Source: a bacterium | Lineage (GTDB): Bacteria > Fidelibacterota > UBA2242 | DNA length: 49,235 bases | Assembly (NCBI GenBank): GCA_018824205.1 | Contig: JAHJGX010000018.1 | Coordinates: forward strand, 1 to 49,235 | Direction: 5' to 3' | Shown here: positions 35,843 through 43,594 of the stretch, piece by piece | Numbering within the stretch: position 1 is the first letter of the stretch | Layout: each line of letters starts with the position of its first letter | Made by a program: the position numbers and the translations under genes | The notes under the pieces: generated by a model | The model's database searches: none | What the model was told of the DNA's origin: nothing | What the model saw: the letters and a program-made list of their open reading frames with translations, nothing else

Positions 35843-37051
35843 ATGGATGAAACTCGTTTGAATAAAATGCAACAAAGTTTCGGCATTATTGGCGAATCGG
35901 AAAAGATTAAAGAGATCATTGAGACAATTGATCAGGTCGCTTCGGCGGATATTACAATTCTGATTGCCGGTGAGAGCGGAACCGGTAAGGAACTGATTGC
36001 AGATGCACTGCATAAGCGCAGCTTGCGTAAGCACCATCCTTTTGTGAAAGTCAACTGCGGAGCGATCCCGGCCGGTATTCTGGAGAGCGAGCTGTTTGGG
36101 CATGTTAAAGGATCTTTTACCGGTGCAATTGAAGACCGTAAAGGTTATTTTGAAACGGCCAATAACGGCACAATCTTTCTCGATGAAATCGGCGAAATGC
36201 CACTGGAAACCCAGGTCAAGTTGCTGCGGGTTCTGGAATCCGGCGAGTTTTTACCGGTCGGCGGTTCTCAGAGTAAGACAGTGGATGTCCGGATTATCGC
36301 AGCAACTAACAAGGAATTATTTGAAGAAATAGAAAAAAAGAATTTCCGCAAAGACCTCTATTATCGTCTGAAAACAATCACTATAATCGCTCCGGCCCTG
36401 CGGCAGCACAGCGAAGATATTCCCCTGCTGATTGAGCGCTTTGCACTGGATTTTGCAAACCGGAATAACATTCCGTTTAAAGGCTTTTCACCCAATGCAA
36501 TCCATATCCTTGAGAACCACAGCTGGCCGGGCAATATTCGGGAACTGAAGAATTTTATTGAAAGTATGATTGTTCTGGAAAAAGGTGAAGTCATTAACAG
36601 TGCTATGGTATCGAAGCGCCTGGGCGTCGAAAAACGGCAGATATCCACAAATCTTCCAATGAAGGTTTCAAGAAGTGTCGACCAGGCCGAGCGGGAGCTG
36701 ATTCTACAGCAGATCCTGCTGATGCGGCGGGATATTGCCGATATCAAAAATGCCGTTATCAGCGATTTTAACAATATCTCACTGGAACCGGCGCCGCGGA
36801 CAACCGAACTTCAACGCTATATTGCCCCGGTTCACGAAGAAGAAACCAATGAAAGCGAACCGGAATACGAGGTGGCTCAGGATTATATGGTCAATCCCAA
36901 TCTGCTGGGCAAGGTCTCACTGGAAGAGGTGGAGAGGGAACTCATCGAAAAGACATTAAAGAAATTTCATAACCGGAAACGTCAGACCGCCACCGCCCTG
37001 AAAATCAGTGAACGCACCTTATATCGAAAAATTATAGAATATGGATTATAA
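35843..37051 (+). CDS. Sigma-54-dependent transcriptional activator without a receiver domain
   Basis: AAA+ enhancer-binding protein that would open sigma-54 promoters. Walker A is GESGTGKE. The sigma-54 contact loop reads GSFTGA instead of the usual GAFTGA. Walker B is IFLDEIGEMPLETQ, and RKDLYYRLKT and HSWPGNIRELKNFIE are sensor-region blocks. The C-terminal Fis-type helix-turn-helix is RKRQTATALKISERTLYRKI. A variable stretch of about 80 residues separates the two domains. The AAA+ domain begins almost at the N-terminus, so there is no phospho-receiver. The ORF track starts at a GTG at 35828; GAGGTGA five bases before the ATG at 35843 makes the latter better. Confidence 0.9.
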   Translation: MDETRLNKMQQSFGIIGESEKIKEIIETIDQVASADITILIAGESGTGKELIADALHKRSLRKHHPFVKVNCGAIPAGILESELFGHVKGSFTGAIEDRKGYFETANNGTIFLDEIGEMPLETQVKLLRVLESGEFLPVGGSQSKTVDVRIIAATNKELFEEIEKKNFRKDLYYRLKTITIIAPALRQHSEDIPLLIERFALDFANRNNIPFKGFSPNAIHILENHSWPGNIRELKNFIESMIVLEKGEVINSAMVSKRLGVEKRQISTNLPMKVSRSVDQAERELILQQILLMRRDIADIKNAVISDFNNISLEPAPRTTELQRYIAPVHEEETNESEPEYEVAQDYMVNPNLLGKVSLEEVERELIEKTLKKFHNRKRQTATALKISERTLYRKIIEYGL

Positions 37052-37057
37052 GAGCAT

Positions 37058-37579
37058 ATGATTACCAAAACAATCAAAACAGTTTTCTCATTGCTGCTTG
37101 TTCTGGCGCTGTTGACCGGTTCCGCGTGCTGGTTTTATTCCTTTAAAGGGACACTGCCGCCGCACATCAAAAATATCGCGATTCCGCTGTTCAGTGACCG
37201 TACCGCTGAATTCAATATTCAGCAGAGCGTTACCGACCAGATCAGAATTGGATTTATTAAGGAAAATATTCTGAAATTAGTGGAGGAAGGAAACGCGCAT
37301 TCCGTACTCTACGGCTCGATTCAGAGTATTCAGGACCAGCCGCTGGTCTACACCGGCGGTGAAACCGGCGAGGCTGTGACTGAATATCGACTGACTCTAA
37401 AAATCGAAGCGGAATGGTACGATAAAGTCGAAGACAAAGCAGTTTTTAAGAAGACGTTTACCGCCTATAGCGAATACGATCCGACCGGTGCGACGGACCG
37501 GACCCGGGACCTGGCGCTGACGGAGGCGGTGGGCCAGATTACCGAAGATATTGTCAACCAGATATTGTCCGGTTGGTAA
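37058..37579 (+). CDS. lptE: LptE family LPS-assembly lipoprotein
   Basis: Outer-membrane lipoprotein expected to plug and assist LptD in LPS insertion. The 173-residue precursor has a signal peptide with lipobox LLTGSAC. The pattern after it (WFYSFKGTLPPHIKNIAIPLFSDRTAEFNIQQSVTDQI) is the characteristic start of LptE proteins in Bacteroidota-like lineages. A beta-rich core (EYRLTLKIEAEWYDK) and a C-terminal helix (AVGQITEDIVNQILSGW) complete the fold. It begins 6 bases after the activator gene. Along with the MsbA-like exporter it supports an LPS-bearing outer membrane. Confidence 0.88.
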   Translation: MITKTIKTVFSLLLVLALLTGSACWFYSFKGTLPPHIKNIAIPLFSDRTAEFNIQQSVTDQIRIGFIKENILKLVEEGNAHSVLYGSIQSIQDQPLVYTGGETGEAVTEYRLTLKIEAEWYDKVEDKAVFKKTFTAYSEYDPTGATDRTRDLALTEAVGQITEDIVNQILSGW

Positions 37580-37636
37580 AATGGTTTTATTTTGTATTAA
37601 TATTGATATGTGACATTCAGGAAGAAAGAGGATTCA

Positions 37637-38932
37637 ATGGACTGGGTATTTATTAAAGATGTAAAAGACCATAACGACAAAGAAGTGACCCTGAAAGGCT
37701 GGGTGTATAATAAACGATCCAGCGGAAAAATCTGGTTCCTGATCATGCGGGACGGGACCGGTATAATTCAGGGGGTTGTTCTGAAAAATGAGGTCAGCGA
37801 GGATGTTTTCAATAAAAAGGACGAACTGACACAGGAATCATCTATTATTGTCAGAGGATTAATTCACGAAGATAAACGCTCGCCCGGTGGCTATGAACTG
37901 GTCGTTCGGGACATTGAGGTTGTTCAGATTGCCCCGGAATACCCGATTACCCTAAAAGAGCACGGAGTTGAATTTCTGATGGACAATCGCCATCTCTGGC
38001 TGCGTTCCAGTAAACAGTGGGCAGTGCTGCGGATTCGGCATACGGTATATTATGCGATTACCGAGTACCTGAATCAGAATGGATTTTTTCGCTTTGATTC
38101 GCCGCTGCTGACCCCCAATGCCTGTGAAGGTACAACGACGCTTTTTACCGTTCCCTATTTTGATCTCGGAAATGCCTACCTGTCCCAGAGTGGGCAGTTG
38201 TATCTGGAAGCGGGAATTATGAGCCTCGGTCGCGTGTACGACTTTGGACCGGTTTTTCGGGCGGAGAAATCCAAAACCCGTAAGCATTTGACGGAATTCT
38301 GGATGATGGACGCGGAAGCGGCGTTTGTCGAGCATGATGAGAACATGAAAATCCAGGAAGAACTCATCCGGTTTGTAATTAATACGGTTCTGGAGAAGCA
38401 CCTGGCCGATCTGGAAATTCTGGAACGGGATATTGACCAATTGAAAAAAGCGGACGCCCCGTTTAAACGAATGACTCATAAAGAAGCGATCATTTTTCTG
38501 CGCACAAAAGGTTCTGAAATTGGCGATAAAGATGATCTGGGCGCAAAGGATGAAGTAATGTTGACTGAAAACTCCGATGTGCCGGTTTTTGTGGAAAAAT
38601 GGCCCAAGGAGATCAAAGCTTTTTATATGAAACGGGACAAGGATAATCCGGATCTTGTATTGGGCGCCGATCTGATTGCGCCGGAAGGTTTTGGCGAAAT
38701 TATTGGCGGTTCCCAGAGGGAAGATGACTACGATCTGCTTTACAAGCGCATGGTGGACGAGAATATGCCGCTGGATGATTATCAGTGGTTTCTGGATTTG
38801 AGAAAGTATGGTTCCGTTCCCCACAGTGGTTTCGGAATTGGTCTCGAGCGTCTGGTTCAGTGGATGTCGGGAACCAAGCAAATTCGCGAAGTTATCCCCT
38901 TTGCCCGGACGATTTACCGGTTGAAACCATGA
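37637..38932 (+). CDS. asnS: Asparaginyl-tRNA synthetase
   Basis: Class IIb aminoacyl-tRNA synthetase charging tRNA-Asn. The N-terminal OB-fold anticodon-binding domain is clear (DKEVTLKGWVYNKRSSGKIWFLIMRDGTG). Class II motif 1 lies near ITEYLNQNGFFRFDSPLLTPNACEG, motif 2 is FGPVFRAEKSKTRKHLTEFWMMD, and motif 3 is GFGIGLERLVQWMSG. The AsnRS subgroup is favoured over AspRS by the ATLF-like TTTLFTVPYF and the overall layout. The ORF track begins at a GTG nine codons upstream; the ATG at 37637 has AGAGGATTCA in front and is the likely start. The long antisense ORF over this gene is a shadow. Confidence 0.95.
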   Translation: MDWVFIKDVKDHNDKEVTLKGWVYNKRSSGKIWFLIMRDGTGIIQGVVLKNEVSEDVFNKKDELTQESSIIVRGLIHEDKRSPGGYELVVRDIEVVQIAPEYPITLKEHGVEFLMDNRHLWLRSSKQWAVLRIRHTVYYAITEYLNQNGFFRFDSPLLTPNACEGTTTLFTVPYFDLGNAYLSQSGQLYLEAGIMSLGRVYDFGPVFRAEKSKTRKHLTEFWMMDAEAAFVEHDENMKIQEELIRFVINTVLEKHLADLEILERDIDQLKKADAPFKRMTHKEAIIFLRTKGSEIGDKDDLGAKDEVMLTENSDVPVFVEKWPKEIKAFYMKRDKDNPDLVLGADLIAPEGFGEIIGGSQREDDYDLLYKRMVDENMPLDDYQWFLDLRKYGSVPHSGFGIGLERLVQWMSGTKQIREVIPFARTIYRLKP

Positions 38933-39393
38933 CAATGTCTAAAAAAATTATTGCCGTTATCGGCGGCCGGAGTTGTACTGATGCCCAGTATCAGATCGCC
39001 CGGGAAGTCGGACGACATATTGCAGAAAACAATGCGGTCCTGGTTTGCGGTGGCCGTACGGGAATTATGGAGGCCGCCTGCCGCGGTGCTGCCGAAGCCG
39101 GTGGAATTACCGTCGGTATTTTGCCGGGAGATGATAGTCGGGATGCTAACGATTGGGTAACGGTGCCGATTGCGACGGGTATCGGTTTGGCCCGGAATGC
39201 GATCATCATCAGGTCCGCATCGGCTGCCATTGCCATCGGAGGGAGTTACGGAACACTGTCGGAAATTGCCTATTGTAAGCAATTCGGAGTACCGGTGTAC
39301 GGAATTCAGTCATGGGATATTGAAGGAATACCAAGTATCGAATCCCCGGAAGAAGCAGTTCGGTTAGCTTTTGATACGGCAAAATCAGATTAG
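38929..39393 (+). CDS. TIGR00725/LOG-family-like nucleotide-binding protein
   Basis: A 154-residue Rossmann-like protein of the lysine-decarboxylase-like (LOG/TIGR00725) group; its substrate is unknown. Signatures: AVIGGRSCTDAQYQIAREVG, LVCGGRTGIMEAACRGAAEAGG, and the GGSYGTLSEIAYCKQFG block equivalent to the PGGxGT motif of the family. The ORF track places the start inside asnS; the ATG that overlaps the asnS stop (CCATGA) removes a 48-residue out-of-family extension and is preferred. Related LOG proteins release cytokinin bases, but that activity cannot be assigned here. Confidence 0.85.
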   Translation: MTMSKKIIAVIGGRSCTDAQYQIAREVGRHIAENNAVLVCGGRTGIMEAACRGAAEAGGITVGILPGDDSRDANDWVTVPIATGIGLARNAIIIRSASAAIAIGGSYGTLSEIAYCKQFGVPVYGIQSWDIEGIPSIESPEEAVRLAFDTAKSD

Positions 39394-39501
39394 AAGTTTT
39401 GAGAGAGTTCTATAATATTAATAGAAAGTGCCGATAAATTGATTTGGAAATGCACTATCAGTAAAAAAATCGTGATTGATTACCGTAAAAGGTTTTAATT
39501 T

Positions 39502-40592
39502 ATGTCTGATATCATGCCTGAGATAAAAGACAATTTCAATAAAACCTACGACAATATTCGTAGTATTCTACTTGAAGCACGCACAAAAGTTACTCACGCG
39601 GTCAATTTTGCAATGGTACAGGCTGGAGTATTGGGAAGAAAATCGTTGAGGAGGAGCAGCATGGTAAAAAACATGCTGAATACGGCAAAGCATTAATCAA
39701 GGAGTTATCCATCCTTTTAACTAAAGAATTTGGTAAAGGATTTTCCGAGCAGAGTTTGAGAAATATAAGGCAGTTCTATTACTGTTTTTCAATCCGCTCC
39801 GCAGTGCAGAGCGAATTGTCAAATAGTAATGATAAAACAAACGACAAACACTCCGCGCTGCGGAGTGAATTATCATGGACACATTTTAAATTGCTTTTAA
39901 GAATAGAAAATCCTAAGGCACGCGAATGGTATATGAATGAAGCTGCTGATTGTGGTTGGAGCACAAGAGTACTGGAACGTCAGATTAACTCATTTTATTA
40001 TGAAAGGCTATTGAACAGTAAAGATAAAAGTATTGTCAAGAAGGAAGCTGAGGAAAATATTTCCAAATTGGAACCGGAGAATATTCTAAAAGACCCTTAT
40101 GTTCTGGAATTTCTGGATTTGAAAGACAGAACTTCTTATCGCGAATCCGATCTGGAACAGGCACTAATAGACAGGCTTCAAGAATTTCTTCTGGAACTTG
40201 GTAAAGGATTCTGCTTCGTGGACAGACAGAGGCGGATATCTGCAGAAGATGAATATTTCCATATAGATTTGGTTTTTTACAATTACCTGTTAAAATGTTT
40301 TGTTTTAATTGACTTGAAAATCGGTAAATTGACACATCAGGATATCGGACAAATGGATATGTACGTCCGACTTTATGAAGACAGGTATAAAGTCAAGGAG
40401 GATAACCCTACTATTGGTATAATCCTTTGTTCCGAAAAAAATGATGCCATAGTCAGATATTCCGTTTTGCAGGATAGTAAACAAATTTTTTCGTCCAAGT
40501 ATCAGCTTTATTTACCAACTGAAGAAGAGTTGATTGGAGAACTTAAACGAGAGCGGACACTTTTAGAACAAAAGAGTACTTTTAGTGATTAG
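39502..40592 (+). pseudogene. yhcG: YhcG/DUF1016 family nuclease-fold protein, frameshifted
   Basis: Two ORFs of the track (39502-39696 and 39756-40592) are one gene with a frame break. Frame 1 reads ARTKVTHAVNFAMVQA. After CAGGC at about 39622 the next frame continues WSIGKKIVEEEQHGKK and stays open to 40592. Homologues have a Tyr-Trp pair here, so about four bases look deleted (or two inserted). Restored, the protein is about 362 residues, normal for the family. The C-terminal PD-(D/E)xK-type nuclease domain retains HIDLVFYN and VLIDLKIGKL. Function of the family is uncertain; members are linked to DNA processing, mobile DNA or defence. A sequencing error is possible. No neighbouring partner gene is seen. 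Confidence 0.85.
39795..39875. repeat. Two related palindromes inside yhcG
   Basis: CGCTCCGCAGTGCAGAGCG (39795-39813, one mismatch) and CACTCCGC-GCT-GCGGAGTG (39849-39867, perfect) are each followed by GAATTGTCA or GAATTATCA. The spacing is 54 bases, so both are read in the same frame and encode SAVQSELS and SALRSELS. Confidence 0.65.
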
Positions 40593-40638
40593 AGATAAAA
40601 CATATATCTTACTATATTTTAATATGGATTGAATTAGA

Positions 40639-40914
40639 ATGCAGATTCATGCGGAAATAGTAATTAGCGGTATGGTCCAGGGAGTCGGGTACCGGTATTT
40701 TGCCCAGCGAAAAGCCCGTCAGTACAATCTGCCCGGCTACATAAAAAACCTGCCCAATGGCAATGTGCTCTGTGAAGTGGAGGGCGATAAAGGCATTATC
40801 CGCGACTTTATCAAAGAACTAAAAATCGGCCCGTCATTTTCCGGGGTATCAGGAGTAACGGTGAATACATCTCCCGACTTTTATGGGTACAAATCCTTTG
40901 AGGTGCGATTTTGA
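40639..40914 (+). CDS. acyP: Acylphosphatase
   Basis: A 91-residue enzyme hydrolysing acyl phosphates. The phosphate-binding loop SGMVQGVGYRYFAQRKA contains the catalytic arginine R19. The catalytic asparagine is N37 in GYIKNLPNGNVLCEVEG. The C-terminus FYGYKSFEVRF matches the usual closing strand. Its TGA overlaps the TTG start of nadE, so the two are translationally coupled. Confidence 0.94.
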   Translation: MQIHAEIVISGMVQGVGYRYFAQRKARQYNLPGYIKNLPNGNVLCEVEGDKGIIRDFIKELKIGPSFSGVSGVTVNTSPDFYGYKSFEVRF

Positions 40915-42548
40915 GTAAGATTCTGAAAATAGGTATGGCCCAGCTGAATCCGATCATCGGTGATATCGACGGAAATGTTGCCAAAATCATCGAAACGATT
41001 CACCGGGCCATTGACGAAAATATTGAGCTGCTGGTGTTTCCGGAGATGACAATTACCGGCTATCTGCCCCAGGATTTACTGTTCAGCAAACATTTCATTG
41101 CCGACAATCTTAAGGGCTTGAACAAAATACTGCGGTATGTTCCCGAAAAGATGATTACGATTGTCGGTTTTGTTGACCGGATTGATGGAAAGGTTTACAA
41201 TGGGGCTGCACTGATCCAAAGTGGAAAAATTATTGATAAGCGCTATAAAACACTGTTGCCTAATTACGATGTTTTTGATGAGAAACGTTATTTTACACCG
41301 GCCGAATCCAATATGCCGGTTCCCCTTGAAATCAACGGAAAGACATTTCTGCTTGGAGTGGAAATTTGTGAAGATCTCTGGGATGCCAATTCTGAAGTAA
41401 AAATCACTGAGCAATTGGCTGGTCAGGGCGCCGAACTGATTGTGAATCTGTCGGCGTCGCCCTTTGAATACAATAAACGGGATCTGCGCCGGGAATTAAT
41501 TTTCAGTAAAGTGGGAAAAATTAAAAAGCCCTTTATGCTGGTCAATCAAATCGGCGGCCAGGATGAATTTGTTTTTGATGGTAACTCCATGATGCTGGAT
41601 GCAGCGGGTCAGCTTATCGGCTGGGGTAAAGAATTTGTTGAATCCTTGACCGCAATAGATATTGATTTGGAAACGGGGTTAGGAGCGCCGGTTGAAGTCC
41701 CCGAAATTCGCCGGGAAGAGCGCATTTTCAATGGTTTGGTCATGGGAGTCCGGGATTATTTTCGGAAGACCGGTTGTACGGAAGCGGTTTTGGGACTGAG
41801 CGGTGGCATCGATTCGGCGCTGGTCGCCTGCATCGCGGCGGCGGCTCTTGGACCGGAAAATGTCACCTGCGTGGCGATGCCCGGCGCTTATACTGCGGAT
41901 ATGAGCAACGAGGATGCAAAGAAATTAGCAGATAACCTCGGCGTTAAATTTCTATCGGTTCCCATCAAAGCAGTTGCCGATGCTTATGAAAAAGAATTAA
42001 CTGAGATTTTTCATGGTTTGCCGGCTGACATTGCCGAAGAGAACATTCAGTCCAGAGTCCGCGGCAATATTCTCATGGCTATTGCGAATAAATTTGGGTA
42101 TTATGTATTATCGACCGGCAACAAGACGGAATTGGCATTGGGATATTGTACGATGTACGGCGATATGGCCGGTGCGCTGGCGGTTATTTCGGATTTGAGT
42201 AAACTCGACGTTTATGCAGTTGCGCGGTTTGTGAACGAGAAACAGGGCGGGAAAATTATTCCTGAGCGAATTTTTCAGCGCCCGCCCAGTGCCGAATTGA
42301 AAGATAAACAGGTTGATCCTTTTGATTATGAGATTGTCAGTCCGCTGGTCGATGCGATCATCAATGATCAAAAGTCCTACGACGAACTTCTCAAGATGGG
42401 TTATGAAGAAGAATTGATAATTGATATCCTGAATAAAATCCGTCTGACGGAATATAAACGCCGGCAGGCAGCGCCGGGTTTGAAAGTGACGGGAAAAGCC
42501 TTTGGTATCGGACGTCGTTTTCCGATCATTAACCGGTATAAAAAATGA
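40911..42548 (+). CDS. nadE: Glutamine-dependent NAD+ synthetase
   Basis: Two-domain enzyme that amidates nicotinic acid adenine dinucleotide to NAD+. The N-terminal nitrilase-type glutaminase has E45 (LVFPEMTITGY), K113 (YKTLLPNYDVFDEKRYF) and nucleophile C153 (GVEICEDLWD). The synthetase domain has the PP-loop LGLSGGIDSALVAC (SGGIDS at 297-302), STGNKTELALGYCTMYGDMAGAL and a C-terminal YKRRQAAPGLKVTGKAFGIGRRFPI. At 545 residues it is the usual two-domain size. The start is TTG, with GAGGTG eight bases upstream. Confidence 0.96.
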   Translation: MSKILKIGMAQLNPIIGDIDGNVAKIIETIHRAIDENIELLVFPEMTITGYLPQDLLFSKHFIADNLKGLNKILRYVPEKMITIVGFVDRIDGKVYNGAALIQSGKIIDKRYKTLLPNYDVFDEKRYFTPAESNMPVPLEINGKTFLLGVEICEDLWDANSEVKITEQLAGQGAELIVNLSASPFEYNKRDLRRELIFSKVGKIKKPFMLVNQIGGQDEFVFDGNSMMLDAAGQLIGWGKEFVESLTAIDIDLETGLGAPVEVPEIRREERIFNGLVMGVRDYFRKTGCTEAVLGLSGGIDSALVACIAAAALGPENVTCVAMPGAYTADMSNEDAKKLADNLGVKFLSVPIKAVADAYEKELTEIFHGLPADIAEENIQSRVRGNILMAIANKFGYYVLSTGNKTELALGYCTMYGDMAGALAVISDLSKLDVYAVARFVNEKQGGKIIPERIFQRPPSAELKDKQVDPFDYEIVSPLVDAIINDQKSYDELLKMGYEEELIIDILNKIRLTEYKRRQAAPGLKVTGKAFGIGRRFPIINRYKK

Positions 42549-43006
42549 AAAGATACACACCGTATATTATCATTTCTTTGATTCTCTTTTCCGGCATAAA
42601 TAAGCTGTTTGCCCAGCAGGAGAGTACTATTACCGGTGTGATCTGGAGCCGGATGAAAACAGATAATAAAATGTATTATGTCACCGGGTTCCTGAATGGA
42701 CTTGAAAAAGCGGAAAATATTCTTGATATTAACGTAAGAATACAGGAAAAGAATGAATTTGCTTTTACCGAACCATTTTATATCCAACGTACGCGGGAAC
42801 GCATTAATAACTACATTCCCGACGATAACAATCGAATTAATTTGGTAATAGATTTAGTGGATATTTTTTACAGCGATCCGAATAATCTGAAAATTTCATT
42901 TGAAGCAGCTGTTCGAATTGCTCTGGCCCGAAATGCGGGCGACATTGAAAAAAGTGATATGTGGCTTCAGGAAGCCAGGCGAAAAATTGCCTATAAAGGC
43001 TATTAA
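42545..43006 (+). CDS. Small exported protein of unknown function
   Basis: Not recognised. The 153-residue product has a clear signal peptide (MKRYTPYIIISLILFSGINKLFAQ, cleavage after FAQ expected). The mature part of about 130 residues is polar, with a central YIQRTRERINNYIPDDNNRINLVIDLVDIFY stretch and a basic C-terminal helix. The start overlaps the nadE stop by four bases (ATGA), and the next gene follows within 15 bases. It therefore appears to be part of the nadE-comEC transcription unit. Confidence 0.75.
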   Translation: MKRYTPYIIISLILFSGINKLFAQQESTITGVIWSRMKTDNKMYYVTGFLNGLEKAENILDINVRIQEKNEFAFTEPFYIQRTRERINNYIPDDNNRINLVIDLVDIFYSDPNNLKISFEAAVRIALARNAGDIEKSDMWLQEARRKIAYKGY

Positions 43007-43020
43007 ATAAGCAGGTGTTT

Positions 43021-43557
43021 ATGAATGCGCAAATCCCCGATGAAGAAATTCGTTTTGGAACACAACTATACGGTTATCTGCTGACAATCGCAATTGCCGG
43101 ATTCGGTCTCTTTATGGTTGTAATTGAGCCGAATATTCTCCAACAGTTCCGGTTTTGGATTTCTGCCGACACATTTAATGACCTGCTGCTCAGCTGGTTT
43201 GCTGTCAGTACGATTACCGCGCTTTACCTGTTTTTTGCCAGTGTTCTGATCAGCCTATTGCGAAAGGGGACGAATATATCTTTCTTCTTCTGGTATTATG
43301 TGATTTTAGTTGGAAGTCTGCTTTTTTCAACAATTTTTTATGACCTTATTGTTGGCCCGAAGACCACTGTCTTTTTCGCCGGTCTTGTTATTTTAATTGC
43401 TTCCAACCTCGCCACTATTTTTACAACTGCGGTCTTTTTTTATCTGCATTTTGTTAACAGGCATAATTTTTACCCCTTTGTGATCGGGATTATGGGCATT
43501 ACAACAGCCTATACCTGGTTTTACCTGAATTTTATCAGCAAAATATCTGTCATCTGA
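43021..43557 (+). CDS. Five-helix membrane protein of unknown function
   Basis: Not recognised. About 178 residues with five likely transmembrane helices (YLLTIAIAGFGLFMVVIE; LSWFAVSTITALYLFFASVLISLL; FFFWYYVILVGSLLFSTIFY; VFFAGLVILIASNLATIFTTAVFFY; FVIGIMGITTAYTWFYLNF). The N-terminus (DEEIRFGTQLYGYL) is acidic and polar. The ORF track starts two codons earlier at a GTG; the ATG at 43021, preceded by CAGGTG, is equally possible. It sits between the small exported protein and comEC. Confidence 0.72.
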   Translation: MNAQIPDEEIRFGTQLYGYLLTIAIAGFGLFMVVIEPNILQQFRFWISADTFNDLLLSWFAVSTITALYLFFASVLISLLRKGTNISFFFWYYVILVGSLLFSTIFYDLIVGPKTTVFFAGLVILIASNLATIFTTAVFFYLHFVNRHNFYPFVIGIMGITTAYTWFYLNFISKISVI

Positions 43558-43568
43558 CGATAGATTTC

Positions 43569-43588
43569 AAGATAATTTAAATTATCTT
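43569..43588. promoter_or_regulatory. Perfect 20-base palindrome just upstream of comEC
   Basis: AAGATAATTTAAATTATCTT is a perfect dyad ending six bases before the comEC ATG, where the ribosome-binding site would normally be. No Shine-Dalgarno is present. It could be a repressor operator or, as RNA, an AT-rich stem affecting translation. Confidence 0.5.
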
Positions 43589-43594
43589 AAACTG

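Noticed and set aside
38785-38928. N-terminal extension of the TIGR00725-like ORF
   Set aside because: It lies in another frame of asnS; the ATG overlapping the asnS stop gives the family-normal start.
37952-38935. Minus-strand ORF of 327 codons over asnS
   Set aside because: Long, but exactly antisense to a well-conserved tRNA synthetase, with no recognisable domain; explained by codon composition.
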